Positions 1-13,000 of a stretch of 64,000 nt of DNA are shown piece by piece. The DNA is from Nematostella vectensis (Eukaryota; Cnidaria; Anthozoa; Actiniaria; Edwardsiidae), in contig NC_064044.1 of the NCBI RefSeq assembly GCF_932526225.1, forward strand, positions 10,660,906 through 10,724,905. Reading direction: 5' to 3'. Under the pieces are notes generated by a model, which saw only the letters and a list, made by a program, of their open reading frames with translations, did no database searches and had not been told where the DNA came from. Position numbers and translations under genes: made by a program. The stretch's first letter is position 1; each line of letters opens with the position of its first letter.

Positions 1-83
1 CTATTCCTGTACTGCTAATCCGTGTTATTTTATGTTTGATGGGATTTAGGAGCTTTCTTGTCTCACTTGACACATCCTTTCAG

Positions 84-1082
84 GCTATCACGGTCAGCCT
101 TTATGCCGTCCCTCGCAGCAAGAAACCAGAGGTGCTAGAGAAGCTCAACCACATGTTGTTGGCAAAGCAGTTTGTGGCACTTACCTTTGACAGGTAAAAT
201 TAACTGATTAGTAACTGACTGATTAATTAATCATAGATTTAGATGCACTCAAGGTCCTTTTGAATGAAGCGCTTAATGGAGTTGTGAGTGTCTTAGGCCA
301 TGCACAAACGTATTTTCCATGAGCCTTATTCAATGCAAATGCATGCAAATGAAGGTAAAACAATGCACCTTATTCATTTGCATTAATTTGCATAGAATAC
401 GGCTCATGGAGCTTTAGCATTTTAAAAGTTGTCTCCAATTAACCATACTCACACGTGCACTGTTTGGCTTTATATCCTGGCGAGCAGGTGCATATCTAGG
501 TACCATTGTCGGAAATTTTGCCACTTTTGCATTAGCTTGGTCTGCAATACTCGTGTTCTAAATAGATAAAAAGATTGATCCTAATAAATATAAAGCCTAT
601 GAATTGAGAACTATTCATGTCCATATCTAAAACCCCCACTCCATCCTTGTTGTTTGAGGGTTTCGCTTGTGGACTAAATCAAGAGATCTCCATCTTTGCC
701 AGGGTGTGGTCATTACTCCACAGGCTGGTGACAAAATAGATCTACAAACGTACTCAATATGATTTTCAAAAACCTTTAAATTAACTATTGCTCTTTATGG
801 AACAGGAGGTTCTAGACTTGATTAACATACATCAACCTTTAAATTCACTTGCTATTCCCCGCCATAGAACACATGATTCTGCCTGTCGAGTTCTATGACA
901 CATCAGCCCTGAACTTGAATGATACAAGGATTTGAATTAACTCGTTATTGCTATCCATTAGAACAGGGGAGACCACACCTGTAGAGCTATTTAACACGGC
1001 AGACGGGTTAGACCTGAACTTGAATGATATTGTCAGAAGACTCATCCTCCCGGACGAGGATCTTAAACCATCCTTGCCAAAG
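84..1082 (+). CDS. tdrd7: tdrd7-A exons at 84-193 and 962-1082 (end of Tudor 2)
   Basis: The first exon (110 nt, phase 0 to 2) begins AITVSLYAVPRSKKPE, the typical strand after a Tudor core, and ends LTFD plus two bases. The second (121 nt) completes an Arg codon, continues TGETTPVELFNTADG and ends LKPSLPK in phase 0. Both are identical to copy B exons 59349-59458 and 60227-60347. The preceding exon, with the VDYGD core of this Tudor domain, lies upstream of the window for copy A. Confidence 0.85.
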
Positions 1083-4000
1083 GTATGCATAAACATTAAT
1101 AATTGTCTGTGAAATATATTTGTCAAACTAATCATCCTCACATATACAATAAGAGCAGCATTATTTCATTTTGCGGAAAATAATAACAGAGGTCCGACTA
1201 ACTCGGGATATTTAAGATTTTAACAACCCTTTAGGTTAACCAGCAAACAGAAGTGGCCATCGTCTATGCCTCAGAGTCAGGCAGTTTGTTCGTCCAAGTT
1301 CCTGGCCCTGGCCTGAATCGCCTAGAGGAATTAATGACAGACATCACTGACCATTACTCCAAGGTATTACCCACTGAACATTACTCCTAGTCATTACCCA
1401 CTGAACATTACTCCTAGTCATTACCCACTGAACATTACTCCTAGTCATTACCCACTGAACATTACTCCTAGTCATTACCCACTGAACATTACTCCTAGTC
1501 ATTACCCACTGAACATTACTCCTGGTCATTACCCACTGAACATTACTCCAAGGTATTACCCACTGAACATTACTCCAAGGTATTACCCACTGAACATTAC
1601 TCCTAGTCATTACCCACTGAACATTACTCCTAGTCATTACCCACTGAACATTACTCCTAGTCATTACCCACTGAACATTACTCCTAGTCATTACCCACTG
1701 AACATTACTCCAAGGTATTACCCACTGAACATTACTCCAAGGTATTACCCACTGAACATTACTCCAAGGTATTACCCACTGAACATTACTCCAAGGTATT
1801 ACCCACTGAACATTACTCCTAGTCATTACCCACTGAACATTACTCCAAGGTATTACCCACTGAACATTATTCCTAGTCATTACCCACTGAACATTACTCC
1901 AAGGTATTACCCACTGAACATTACTCCTAGTCATTACCCACTGAACATTACTCCAAGGTATTACCCACTGAACATTACTCCTAGTCATTACCAACTGAAC
2001 ATTACTCCAAGGTATTACCCACTGAACATTACTCCTAGTCATTACCCACTGAACATTACTCCAAGGTATTACCCACTGAACATTACTCCTAGTCATTACC
2101 TACTGAACATTACTCCAAGGTATTACCCACTGAACATTACTCCTAGTCATTACCCACTGAACATTACTCCAAGGTATTACCCACTGAACATTACTCCTAG
2201 TCATTACCCACTGAACATTACTCCAAGGTATTACCCACTGAACATTACTCCTAGTCATTACCCACTGAACATTACTCCAAGGTATTACCCACTGAACATT
2301 ACTCCTAGTCATTACCTACTGAACATTACTCCAAGGTATTACCCACTGAACATTACTCCTAGTCATTACCCACTGAACATTACTCCAAGTTATTACACAC
2401 TGGACATTACACGAACGTTAGTTCAAGGTATTACCCACTGAACGTTACTCCAATGTACTACTCACTGAACATTACTCCAATGTTTTACTCACTAAACATT
2501 AATCCAATGTATAATCAACTGAACATTACTCCAATGCATTATCCACTGAACATTACTCCAATGTATTATCGACTGAACATTATTCCATATTACCCACTGA
2601 ACATTACTCCAAGGTATTATCCACTGAACATTAATCTAATATATTATCCACTGGAAATTACTCCAAGATATTATCCACTGAACATTACTCCATATCACCC
2701 ACTGAACATTAATGCAAGGTATCATCCACTGAACATTAATGCAATGTATTATCCACTGAATATTACTCCAAGGTATTATCCACTTAACATTACTCAATAT
2801 TATCCACTGAACATTACTCCAATGTATTATCCACTGAACACTACCCCAATGCATTATCCACTGAACATTACTCCAATGTATTACCCACTGAACATTAATC
2901 TAATATATTATCCACTGGAAATTACTCCAAGATATTACCCACTGAACATTAATGCAAGGTATCATCCACTGAACATTACCCCAATGTATTATCCACTTAA
3001 CATTACTCAATATTATCCACTGAACATTACTCCAATGTATTATCCACTGAACATCACCCCAATGTATTACCCACTGAACATCACCCCAATGTATTATCCA
3101 CTGAACATTATCCCAATGTATTATCCACTGAACATTATCCCAATGTATTACCCACTGAACATTAGTGCAAGGTATCATCCACTGAACATTTCTTCAAGGT
3201 ATTATCCACATTTCAACTTTCTGAACATCTTTATTTCTGTTCATATTTAAAGCCTTCAGACTTCTTCCAAGATCTGTAGGTTACGCTTATGAACTAGATT
3301 AAAGGTCTTTGTACTAAATCATACATTGCAACAAAATGAATGTTACACTGTTTTAAAACAAGACCTACATACCCTTACTTAGCCTGTGTCATGTGCAGCA
3401 TACACTGCATATCGAAATCCAATGAAATCGCAAACTAGATGGTTGCAAGAAACACAAGAACAACTAGAGTTAGAGGCTAGCTGAGACAACTAGAGTTGTC
3501 AGGGAGGGGAGGTACTTTGTATCAGTCCAGTATATGCATGTATCCATGTGATAACTGTTTAGGGAATTTTTGTAACATTTCAAACTTCATTAATGTTATG
3601 TATCGCATTACCAGACTACAAAAGCAGCAGAGTTCATCGCTAAACCCCATGTTGGAAAGATCTGCTGTGCACGATCATCTGATGGCTCCTGGTATAGAGC
3701 GTTAGTCAATCAACTCTTTCAGTCTGAGAGAAAGGTATAGCAAAACGTATTGTCATGCATATATAATCATGCATGTGCACTCAACATGGAAACCCACCTC
3801 AACTGCAGTAATGCAGCCCATGCATTGTTTGGTGTGAGCTTAAATTCTGGTAGTCGAGGTAGGTTTCAATTGTAATGTGTGCTCAAGCTTATAGCTGAAA
3901 TGGCCTATTAAGAACGTACCTTTCAGTAATGCTTTCTTAGACTCAATGGGAAATCCAGGGGGGAGGAATGAGGGAGCCAGTGGCCTACCAATAAGCTGAA

Positions 4001-7000
4001 GTATAAGCAGAAACATATGGCAGCTTAGATCTACCTATTGATTAGATCCAGATATTCACCCCATGCTATATGTTTGGGATATTGTGCCCAACCTCTTCCT
4101 ACTACTTCCTGATGCTGCCTCCTTACCCGCACTTGAGACTGTTTCTATGCTAAGAAATCCTTGACCAGCACGTGGAAATACACTATACTATGGTTCTATG
4201 CATTTTGAGTGGGCATTTTTTGAGGAATTCATATTTATTTTAGGTTAAAGTGCGTTATGTGGATTACGGTCATGAAGAGGTCATACCTTCAGCCTCACTA
4301 AGAGAGCCAACTAAAGCCAATGAGCATGTCTCCACACTACCCTTCCAGGTAAAATACCAATTTATTTCTGGACATGTTAGATCGCACTATTAGAGGCTCC
4401 AAAAGCTATCAATCAACTTTTAAACAGGCTAGCCCAATCAGTGAAGTTGTGTAAGTCATGGTGTTTTCGTAGTATGTAGTCATGCTTGTTTAGTGGTCTT
4501 TAGGGAACTGAATTACTTGGCAACTGTCTACTAGACAACCGCCCCAGCCGAATCGTCAGGTAGCCGGTCGCTTTGAAATCCACTGAAAGCTGATTAAGAT
4601 TTTGCGTTTTACAAAAAGAGTTTCATGGCACTTGTATCAGCAGATGGTGCCCAAATTAACATGCCGGCATAAACCTCTCATTAAGATAGAGCATTATTCG
4701 TGCTTCCTTTGGGTATAAATATGATTGCTTTACAACGTTTGCGTAATGCATGGCCCATTCATTTCTGAAAGTTACCTTTGAAATGCCCCTTCTCCCTCTA
4801 GATAAAAGCCTGCATAGCAATACATAGACTTATTGAGTTTTGTTTTGTCTTAGGCAGCAGAGGTCCGTCTTGCAGGACTTAAGGTAATATTTAAATCAAC
4901 CCTCGTTTGTTGCACAGATGAGCATTATGAAGAATCGAGCTCTGATGTGATGACTGTTGTATTTATAGGGATCCTTATCGACTGAGCAGAGAGACAGGCT
5001 AATGGAGCTTGTCGCAAGCAACGAGTGTGCCCTCTTGCAGGTAAGTTAACTCATGCTGGAAACTCATATTTATGAGCCATGTCAGGGTGTTCTGTAGACA
5101 AGAACTTAAAATTATCTTCTTTGGCAACATTTTAAAACTCACAAATATTTAACGTTTAGTTGCTCACTTTGATCTCTGACATATTTGGATACATACTTTG
5201 CAGCCGGTTAATACAATTTATCTAATTTCAGATGGTGAAGTGCAAGGACGTCCCACTTGTCAATATCTTCTTGCCGACAGACGAAGAGGGTAACATGGAA
5301 GATGTGTTAGACCTGATATTTGACCAGGAAGAGCCATCAACAGCACAGTAAGTATTGAGAAGTATAGGGGTACTAAGGGGGATTTGCAGGGCCTGGTCTT
5401 TGACCAGGAAGACCCATCAACAACACAGTAAGTATTGAGAAGTATAGGGGTACTAAGGGGGATTTGCTGGACCTGGTTTTTGACCAGGAAGAGTCATCAA
5501 CAAAACAGTAAGTATTGAGAAGTATAGGGGTACAAAGGGGGATTTGCAGGGCCTGATATTTGACCAGGAAGAGCTATCAACAACACAATAAGTATTGAGA
5601 AGTATAGGGGTACTAAGGGGGATTTGCAGGACCTGGTCTTTGACCAGGAAGAGCCATCAACAACACAGTAAGTATTGAGAAGTATAGGGGTACTAAGGGG
5701 GATTTGCTGGACCTGATATTTGACCAGGAATAGCCATCAACAACACAGTAAGTATTGAGAAGTATAGGGGTACTAAGGGGGATTTGTTGGACCTGGTTTT
5801 TGACCAGGAAGAGCCATCAACAACACAATAAGTATTGAGAAGTATGGGGGTTCTAAGGGGGATTTGCTGGACCTGGTGTTTGACCAATAAGAGCCATCAA
5901 CAACACAGTAAATATTGAGAAGTATAAGGGTATTAAGGGGGATTTGCTGGACCTGATATTTGACCAGGAAGAGCCATCAACAACACAGTAAGTATTGAGA
6001 AGTATAGGGTAACTAAGGGGGATTTGCTGGACCTGATATTTGACCGGGAAGCACCATCAACAACACAGTAAGTATTGAGAAGTATAGGGGTACTAAGGGG
6101 GATTTGCTGGACCTGGTTTTTGACCAGGAAGAGCCATCAACAACACAATAAGTATTGAGAAGTATAGGGGTACTAAGGGGGATTTGCTGGACCTGATATT
6201 TGACCAGGAAGAGCCATCAACAACACAGTAAGTATTGAGAAGTATAGGGGTACTAAGGGGGATTTGCTGGACCTGATATTTGACCAGGAAGAGCCATCAA
6301 CAACACAGTAAGTATTGAGAAGTATAGGGGTACTAAGGGGGATTTGTTGGACCTGGTTTTTGACCAGGAAGAGCCATCAACAACACAATAAGTATTGAGA
6401 AGTATGGGGGTTCTAAGGGGGATTTGCTGGACCTGGTGTTTGACCAATAAGAGCCATCAACAACACAGTAAGTATTGAGAAGTATAAGGGTATTAAGGGG
6501 GATTTGCTGGACCTGATAGTTGACCAGGAAGAGCCATCAACAACACAGTAAGTATTGAGAAGTATAGGGGTACTAAGGGGGATTTGCTGGACCTGATATT
6601 TGACCGGGAAGCACCATCAACAACACAGTAAGTATTGAGAAGTATAGGGGTACTAAGGGGGATTTGCTGGACCTGGTTTTTGACCAGGAAGAGCCATCAA
6701 CAACACAGTAAGTATTGAGAAGTATAGGGGTACTAAGGGGGATTTGCTGGACCTGATATTTGACCAGGAAGAGCCATCAACAACACAGTAAGTATTGAGA
6801 AGTATAGGGGTACTAAGGGGGATTTGCTGGACCTGATATTTGACCAGGAAGAGCCATCAGCAACACAGTAAGTATTGAGAAGTATAGAGGTACAAAGGGG
6901 GATTTGCGGACTTGGTCTTTGACTAGGAAGAGCCATCAACAACACAGTAAATATTGAGAAGTATAGGGGTACTAAGGGGGATTTGCTGGGCCTGATATTT

Positions 7001-10000
7001 GACCAGGAAGAGCCATCAACAACACAGTAAGTATTGAGAAGTATAGGGGTACTAAGGGGGATTTGCTGGGCCTGATATTTGACCAGGAAGAGCTATCAAC
7101 AACACAGTAAGTATTGAGAAGTATAGGGGTACTAAGGGGGATTTGCAGGACCTGGTCTTTGACCAGGAAGAGCCATCAACAACACAGTAAGTATTGAGAA
7201 GTATAGGGGTACTAAGGGGGATTTGCTGGACCTGGTTTTTGACCAGGAATAGCCATCAACAACACAGTAAGTATTGATAAGTATAGGGGTAGTAAGGGGG
7301 ATTTGCTGGACCTGGTCTTTAACCAGGAAGAACCATCAACAACACAGTAAGTTTTGAGAAGTATAGGGGTACTAAGGGGGATTTGCTGGACCTGGTTTTT
7401 GACCAGGAAGAGCCATCAACAACACAGTAAGTATTGAGAAGTATAAGGGTACTAAGGGGGATTTGTTGGACCTAGTTTTTGACCAGGAAAAGCCATCAGC
7501 AATACAGTAAGTATTGAGAAGTATAGAGGTTCTAAGGGGGATTTGCGGACTTGGTCTTTGACTAGGAAGAGCCATCAACAACACAGTAAATATTGAGAAG
7601 TATAGGGGTACTAAGGGGGATTTGCTGGACCTGATATTTGACCAGGAAGAGCCATCAACAACACAGTAAGTATTGAGAAGTATAAGGGTACTAAGGGGGA
7701 TTTGTTGGACCTGGTTTTTGACCAGGAAGAGCCATCAACAACACAATAAGTATTGAGAAGTATGGGGGTTCTAAGGGGGATTTGCTGTACCTGGTGTTTG
7801 ACCAATAAGAGCCATCAACAACACAGTAAGTATTGAGAAGTATAAGGGTACTAAGGGGGATTTGCTGGACCTGGTTTTTGACCAGGAAGAGCCATCAACA
7901 ACACGGTAAGTATTGAGAAGTATAGGGGTACTAAGGGGGATTTGCTGGACCTGGTCTTTAACCAGGAAGAACCATCAACAACACAGTAAGTATTGAGAAG
8001 TATAGGGGTACTAAGGGGGATTTGCTGGACCTGATATTTGACCGGGAAGCACCATCAACAACACAGTAAGTATTGAGAAGTATAGGGGTACTAAGGGGGA
8101 TTTGCTGGACCTGGTTTTTGACCAGGAAGAGCCATCAACAACACAGTAAGTATTGAGAAGTATAGGGGTACTAAGGGGGATTTGCTGGACCTGATATTTG
8201 ACCAGGAAGAGCCATCAACAACACAGTAAGTATTGAGAAGTATAGGGGTACTAAGGGGGATTTGCTGGACCTGATATTTGACCAGGAAGAGCCATCAGCA
8301 ACACAGTAAGTATTGAGAAGTATAGAGGTACAAAGGGGGATTTGCGGACTTGGTCTTTGACTAGGAAGAGCCATCAACAACACAGTAAATATTGAGAAGT
8401 ATAGGGGTACTAAGGGGGATTTGCTGGGCCTGATATTTGACCAGGAAGAGCCATCAACAACACAGTAAGTATTGAGAAGTATAGGGGTACTAAGGGGGAT
8501 TTGCTGGGCCTGATATTTGACCAGGAAGAGCTATCAACAACACAGTAAGTATTGAGAAGTATAGGGGTACTAAGGGGGATTTGCAGGACCTGGTCTTTGA
8601 CCAGGAAGAGCCATCAACAACACAGTAAGTATTGAGAAGTATAGGGGTACTAAGGGGGATTTGCTGGACCTGGTTTTTGACCAGGAATAGCCATCAACAA
8701 CACAGTAAGTATTGATAAGTATAGGGGTAGTAAGGGGGATTTGCTGGACCTGGTCTTTAACCAGGAAGAACCATCAACAACACAGTAAGTTTTGAGAAGT
8801 ATAGGGGTACTAAGGGGGATTTGCTGGACCTGGTTTTTGACCAGGAAGAGCCATCAACAACACAGTAAGTATTGAGAAGTATAAGGGTACTAAGGGGGAT
8901 TTGTTGGACCTAGTTTTTGACCAGGAAGAGCCATCAACAACACAATAAGTATTGAGAAGTATGGGGGTTCTAAGGGGGATTTGCTAGACCTGGTGTTTGA
9001 CCAATAAGAGCCATCAACAACACAGTAAGTATTGAAAAGTATAGGGGTACTAAAGGGGGATTTGCTGGACCTGGTTTTTGACCAGGAAGAGCAATCAACA
9101 ACACGGTAAGTATTGAGAAGTATAGGGGTACTAAGGGGGATTTGCTGGACCTGATATTTGACCAGGAAGAGCCATCAACAACACAGTAAGTATTGAGAAG
9201 TATAGGGGTACTAAGGGGGATTTGCTGGACCTGATATTTGACCAGGAAGAGCCATCAACAACACAGTAAGTATTGAGAAGTATAGGGGTACTAGGGGGAT
9301 TTGCTGGACCTGGTTTTTGACCAGGAAGAGCCATCAACAACACAGTAAGTATTGAGAGGTATAGGGGTTCTAAGGGGGGTTTGCTGGACCTGGTTTTTGA
9401 CCAGGAAAAGCCATCAGCAACACAGTAAGTATTGAGAAGTATAGAGGTTCAAAGGGGGATTTGCGGACTTGGTCTTTGACTAGGAAGAGCCATCAACAAC
9501 ACAGTAAATATTGAGAAGTATAGGGGTACTAAGGGGGATTTGCTGGGCCTGGTCTTTGACCAGGAAGAGCCATCAACAACACAGTAAGTATTGAGAAGTA
9601 TAGGGGTACTAAGGGGGATTTGCAGGACCTGGTCTTTGACCAGGAAGAGCCATCAACAACACAGTAAGTATTGAGAAGTATAGGGGTACTAAGGGGGATT
9701 TGCTGGACCTGATATTTGACCAGGAATAGCCATCAACAACACAGTAAGTATTGAGAAGTATAGGGGTACTAAGGGGGATTTGTTGGACCTGGTTTTTGAC
9801 CAGGAAGAGCCATCAACAACACAATAAGTATTGAGAAGTATGGGGGTTCTAAGGGGGATTTGCTGGACCTGGTGTTTGACCAATAAGAGCCATCAACAAC
9901 ACAGTAAGTATTGAGAAGTATAAGGGTATTAAGGGGGATTTGCTGGACCTGATATTTGACCAGGAAGAGCCATCAACAACACAGTAAGTATTGAGAAGTA

Positions 10001-13000
10001 TAGGGGTACTAAGGGGGATTTGCTGGACCTGATATTTGACCGGGAAGCACCATCAACAACACAGTAAGTATTGAGAAGTATAGGGGTACTAAGGGGGATT
10101 TGCTGGACCTGGTTTTTGACCAGGAAGAGCCATCAACAACACAATAAGTATTGAGAAGTATAGGGGTACTAAGGGGGATTTGCTGGACCTGATATTTGAC
10201 CAGGAAGAGCCATCAACAACACAGTAAGTATTGAGAAGTATAGGGGTACTAAGGGAGATTTGCTGGACCTGATATTTGACCAGGAAGAGCCATCAACAAC
10301 ACAGTAAGTATTGAGAAGTATAGGGGTACTAAGGGGGATTTGCTGGACCTGATATTTGACCAGGAAGAGCCATCAGCAACACAGTAAGTATTGAGAAGTA
10401 TAGAGGTACAAAGGGGGATTTGCGGACTTGGTCTTTGACTAGGAAGAGCCATCAACAACACAGTAAATATTGAGAAGTATAGGGGTACTAAGGGGGATTT
10501 GCTGGGCCTGATATTTGACCAGGAAGAGCCATCAACAACACAGTAAGTATTGAGAAGTATAGGGGTACTAAGGGGGATTTGCTGGGCTTGATATTTGACC
10601 AGGAAGAGCTATCAACAACACAGTAAGTATTGAGAAGTATAGGGGTACTAAGGGGGATTTGCAGGACCTGGTCTTTGACCAGGAAGAGCCATCAACAACA
10701 CAGTAAGTATTGAGAAGTATAGGGGTACTAAGGGGGATTTGCTGGACCTGGTTTTTGACCAGGAATAGCCATCAACAACACAGTAAGTATTGATAAGTAT
10801 AGGGGTAGTAAGGGGGATTTGCTGGACCTGGTCTTTAACCAGGAAGAACCATCAACAACACAGTAAGTTTTGAGAAGTATAGGGGTACTAAGGGGGATTT
10901 GCTGGACCTGGTTTTTGACCAGGAAGAGCCATCAACAACACAGTAAGTATTGAGAAGTATAAGGGTACTAAGGGGGATTTGTTGGACCTAGTTTTTGACC
11001 AGGAAGAGCCATCAACAACACAATAAGTATTGAGAAGTATGGGGGTTCTAAGGGGGATTTGCTAGACCTGGTGTTTGACCAATAAGAGCCATCAACAACA
11101 CAGTAAGTATTGAAAAGTATAGGGGTACTAAAGGGGGATTTGCTGGACCTGGTTTTTGACCAGGAAGAGCCATCAACAACACGGTAAGTATTGAGAAGTA
11201 TAGGGGTACTAAGGGGGATTTGCTGGACCTGATATTTGACCAGGAAGAGCCATCAACAACACAGTAAGTATTGAGAAGTATAGGGGTACTAAGGGGGATT
11301 TGCTGGACCTGATATTTGACCAGGAAGAGCCATCAACAACACAGTAAGTATTGAGAAGTATAGGGGTACTAAGGGGGATTTGCTGGACCTGATATTTGAC
11401 CAGGAAGAGCCATCAACAACACAGTAAGTATTGAGAAGTATAGGGGTACTAAGGGGGATTTGCTGGACCTGATATTTGACCAGGAAGAGCCATCAACAAC
11501 ACAGTAAGTATTGAGAAGTATAGGGGTACTAGGGGGATTTGCTGGACCTGGTTTTTGACCAGGAAGAGCCATCAACAACACAGTAAGTATTGAGAGGTAT
11601 AGGGGTTCTAAGGGGGGTTTGCTGGACCTGGTTTTTGACCAGGAAAAGCCATCAGCAACACAGTAAGTATTGAGAAGTATAGAGGTTCAAAGGGGGATTT
11701 GCGGACTTGGTCTTTGACTAGGAAGAGCCATCAACAACACAGTAAATATTGAGAAGTATAGGGGTACTAAGGGGGATTTGCTGGGCCTGATATTTGACCA
11801 GGAAGAGCCATCAACAACACAGTAAGTATTGAGAAGTATAGGGGTACTAAGGGGGATTTGCTGGACCTGATATTTGACCGGGAAGCACCATCAGCAACAC
11901 AGTAAGTATTGAAAAGTATAGGTGTACTAAGGGGGATTTGCTGGGCCTGATATTTGACCAGGAAGAGCTATCAACAACACAGTAAGTATTGAGAAGTATA
12001 GGGGTACTAAGGGGGATTTGCAGGACCTGGTCTTTGACCAGGAAGAGCCATCAACAACACAGTAAGTATTGAGAAGTATAGGGGTACTAAGGGGGATTTG
12101 TTGGACCTGGTTTTTGACCAGGAAGAGCCATCAACAACACAATAAGTATTGAGAAGTATGGGGGTTCTAAGGGGGATTTGCTGGACCTGGTGTTTGACCA
12201 ATAAGAGCCATCAACAACACAGTAAGTATTGAGAAGTATAAGGGTATTAAGGGGGATTTGCTGGACCTGATAGTTGACCAGGAAGAGCCATCAACAACAC
12301 AGTAAGTATTGAGAAGTATAGGGGTACTAAGGGGGATTTGCTGGACCTGATATTTGACCGGGAAGCACCATCAACAACACAGTAAGTATTGAGAAGTATA
12401 GGGGTACTAAGGGGGATTTGCTGGACCTGGTTTTTGACCAGGAAGAGCCATCAACAACACAGTAAGTATTGAGAAGTATAGGGGTACTAAGGGGGATTTG
12501 CTGGACCTGATATTTGACCAGGAAGAGCCATCAACAACACAGTAAGTATTGAGAAGTATAGGGGTACTAAGGGGGATTTGCTGGACCTGATATTTGACCA
12601 GGAAGAGCCATCAGCAACACAGTAAGTATTGAGAAGTATAGAGGTACAAAGGGGGATTTGCGGACTTGGTCTTTGACTAGGAAGAGCCATCAACAACACA
12701 GTAAATATTGAGAAGTATAGGGGTACTAAGGGGGATTTGCTGGGCCTGATATTTGACCAGGAAGAGCCATCAACAACACAGTAAGTATTGAGAAGTATAG
12801 GGGTACTAAGGGGGATTTGCTGGGCCTGATATTTGACCAGGAAGAGCTATCAACAACACAGTAAGTATTGAGAAGTATAGGGGTACTAAGGGGGATTTGC
12901 AGGACCTGGTCTTTGACCAGGAAGAGCCATCAACAACACAGTAAGTATTGAGAAGTATAGGGGTACTAAGGGGGATTTGCTGGACCTGGTTTTTGACCAG

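Noticed and set aside
1344-3250. Long open frames on both strands with 9-residue repeats (NVQWVIPWS, YYPLNITPM)
   Set aside because: They follow from a 27-bp period without stops; they lie in an intron between phase-matched exons, and both strands are open at once.
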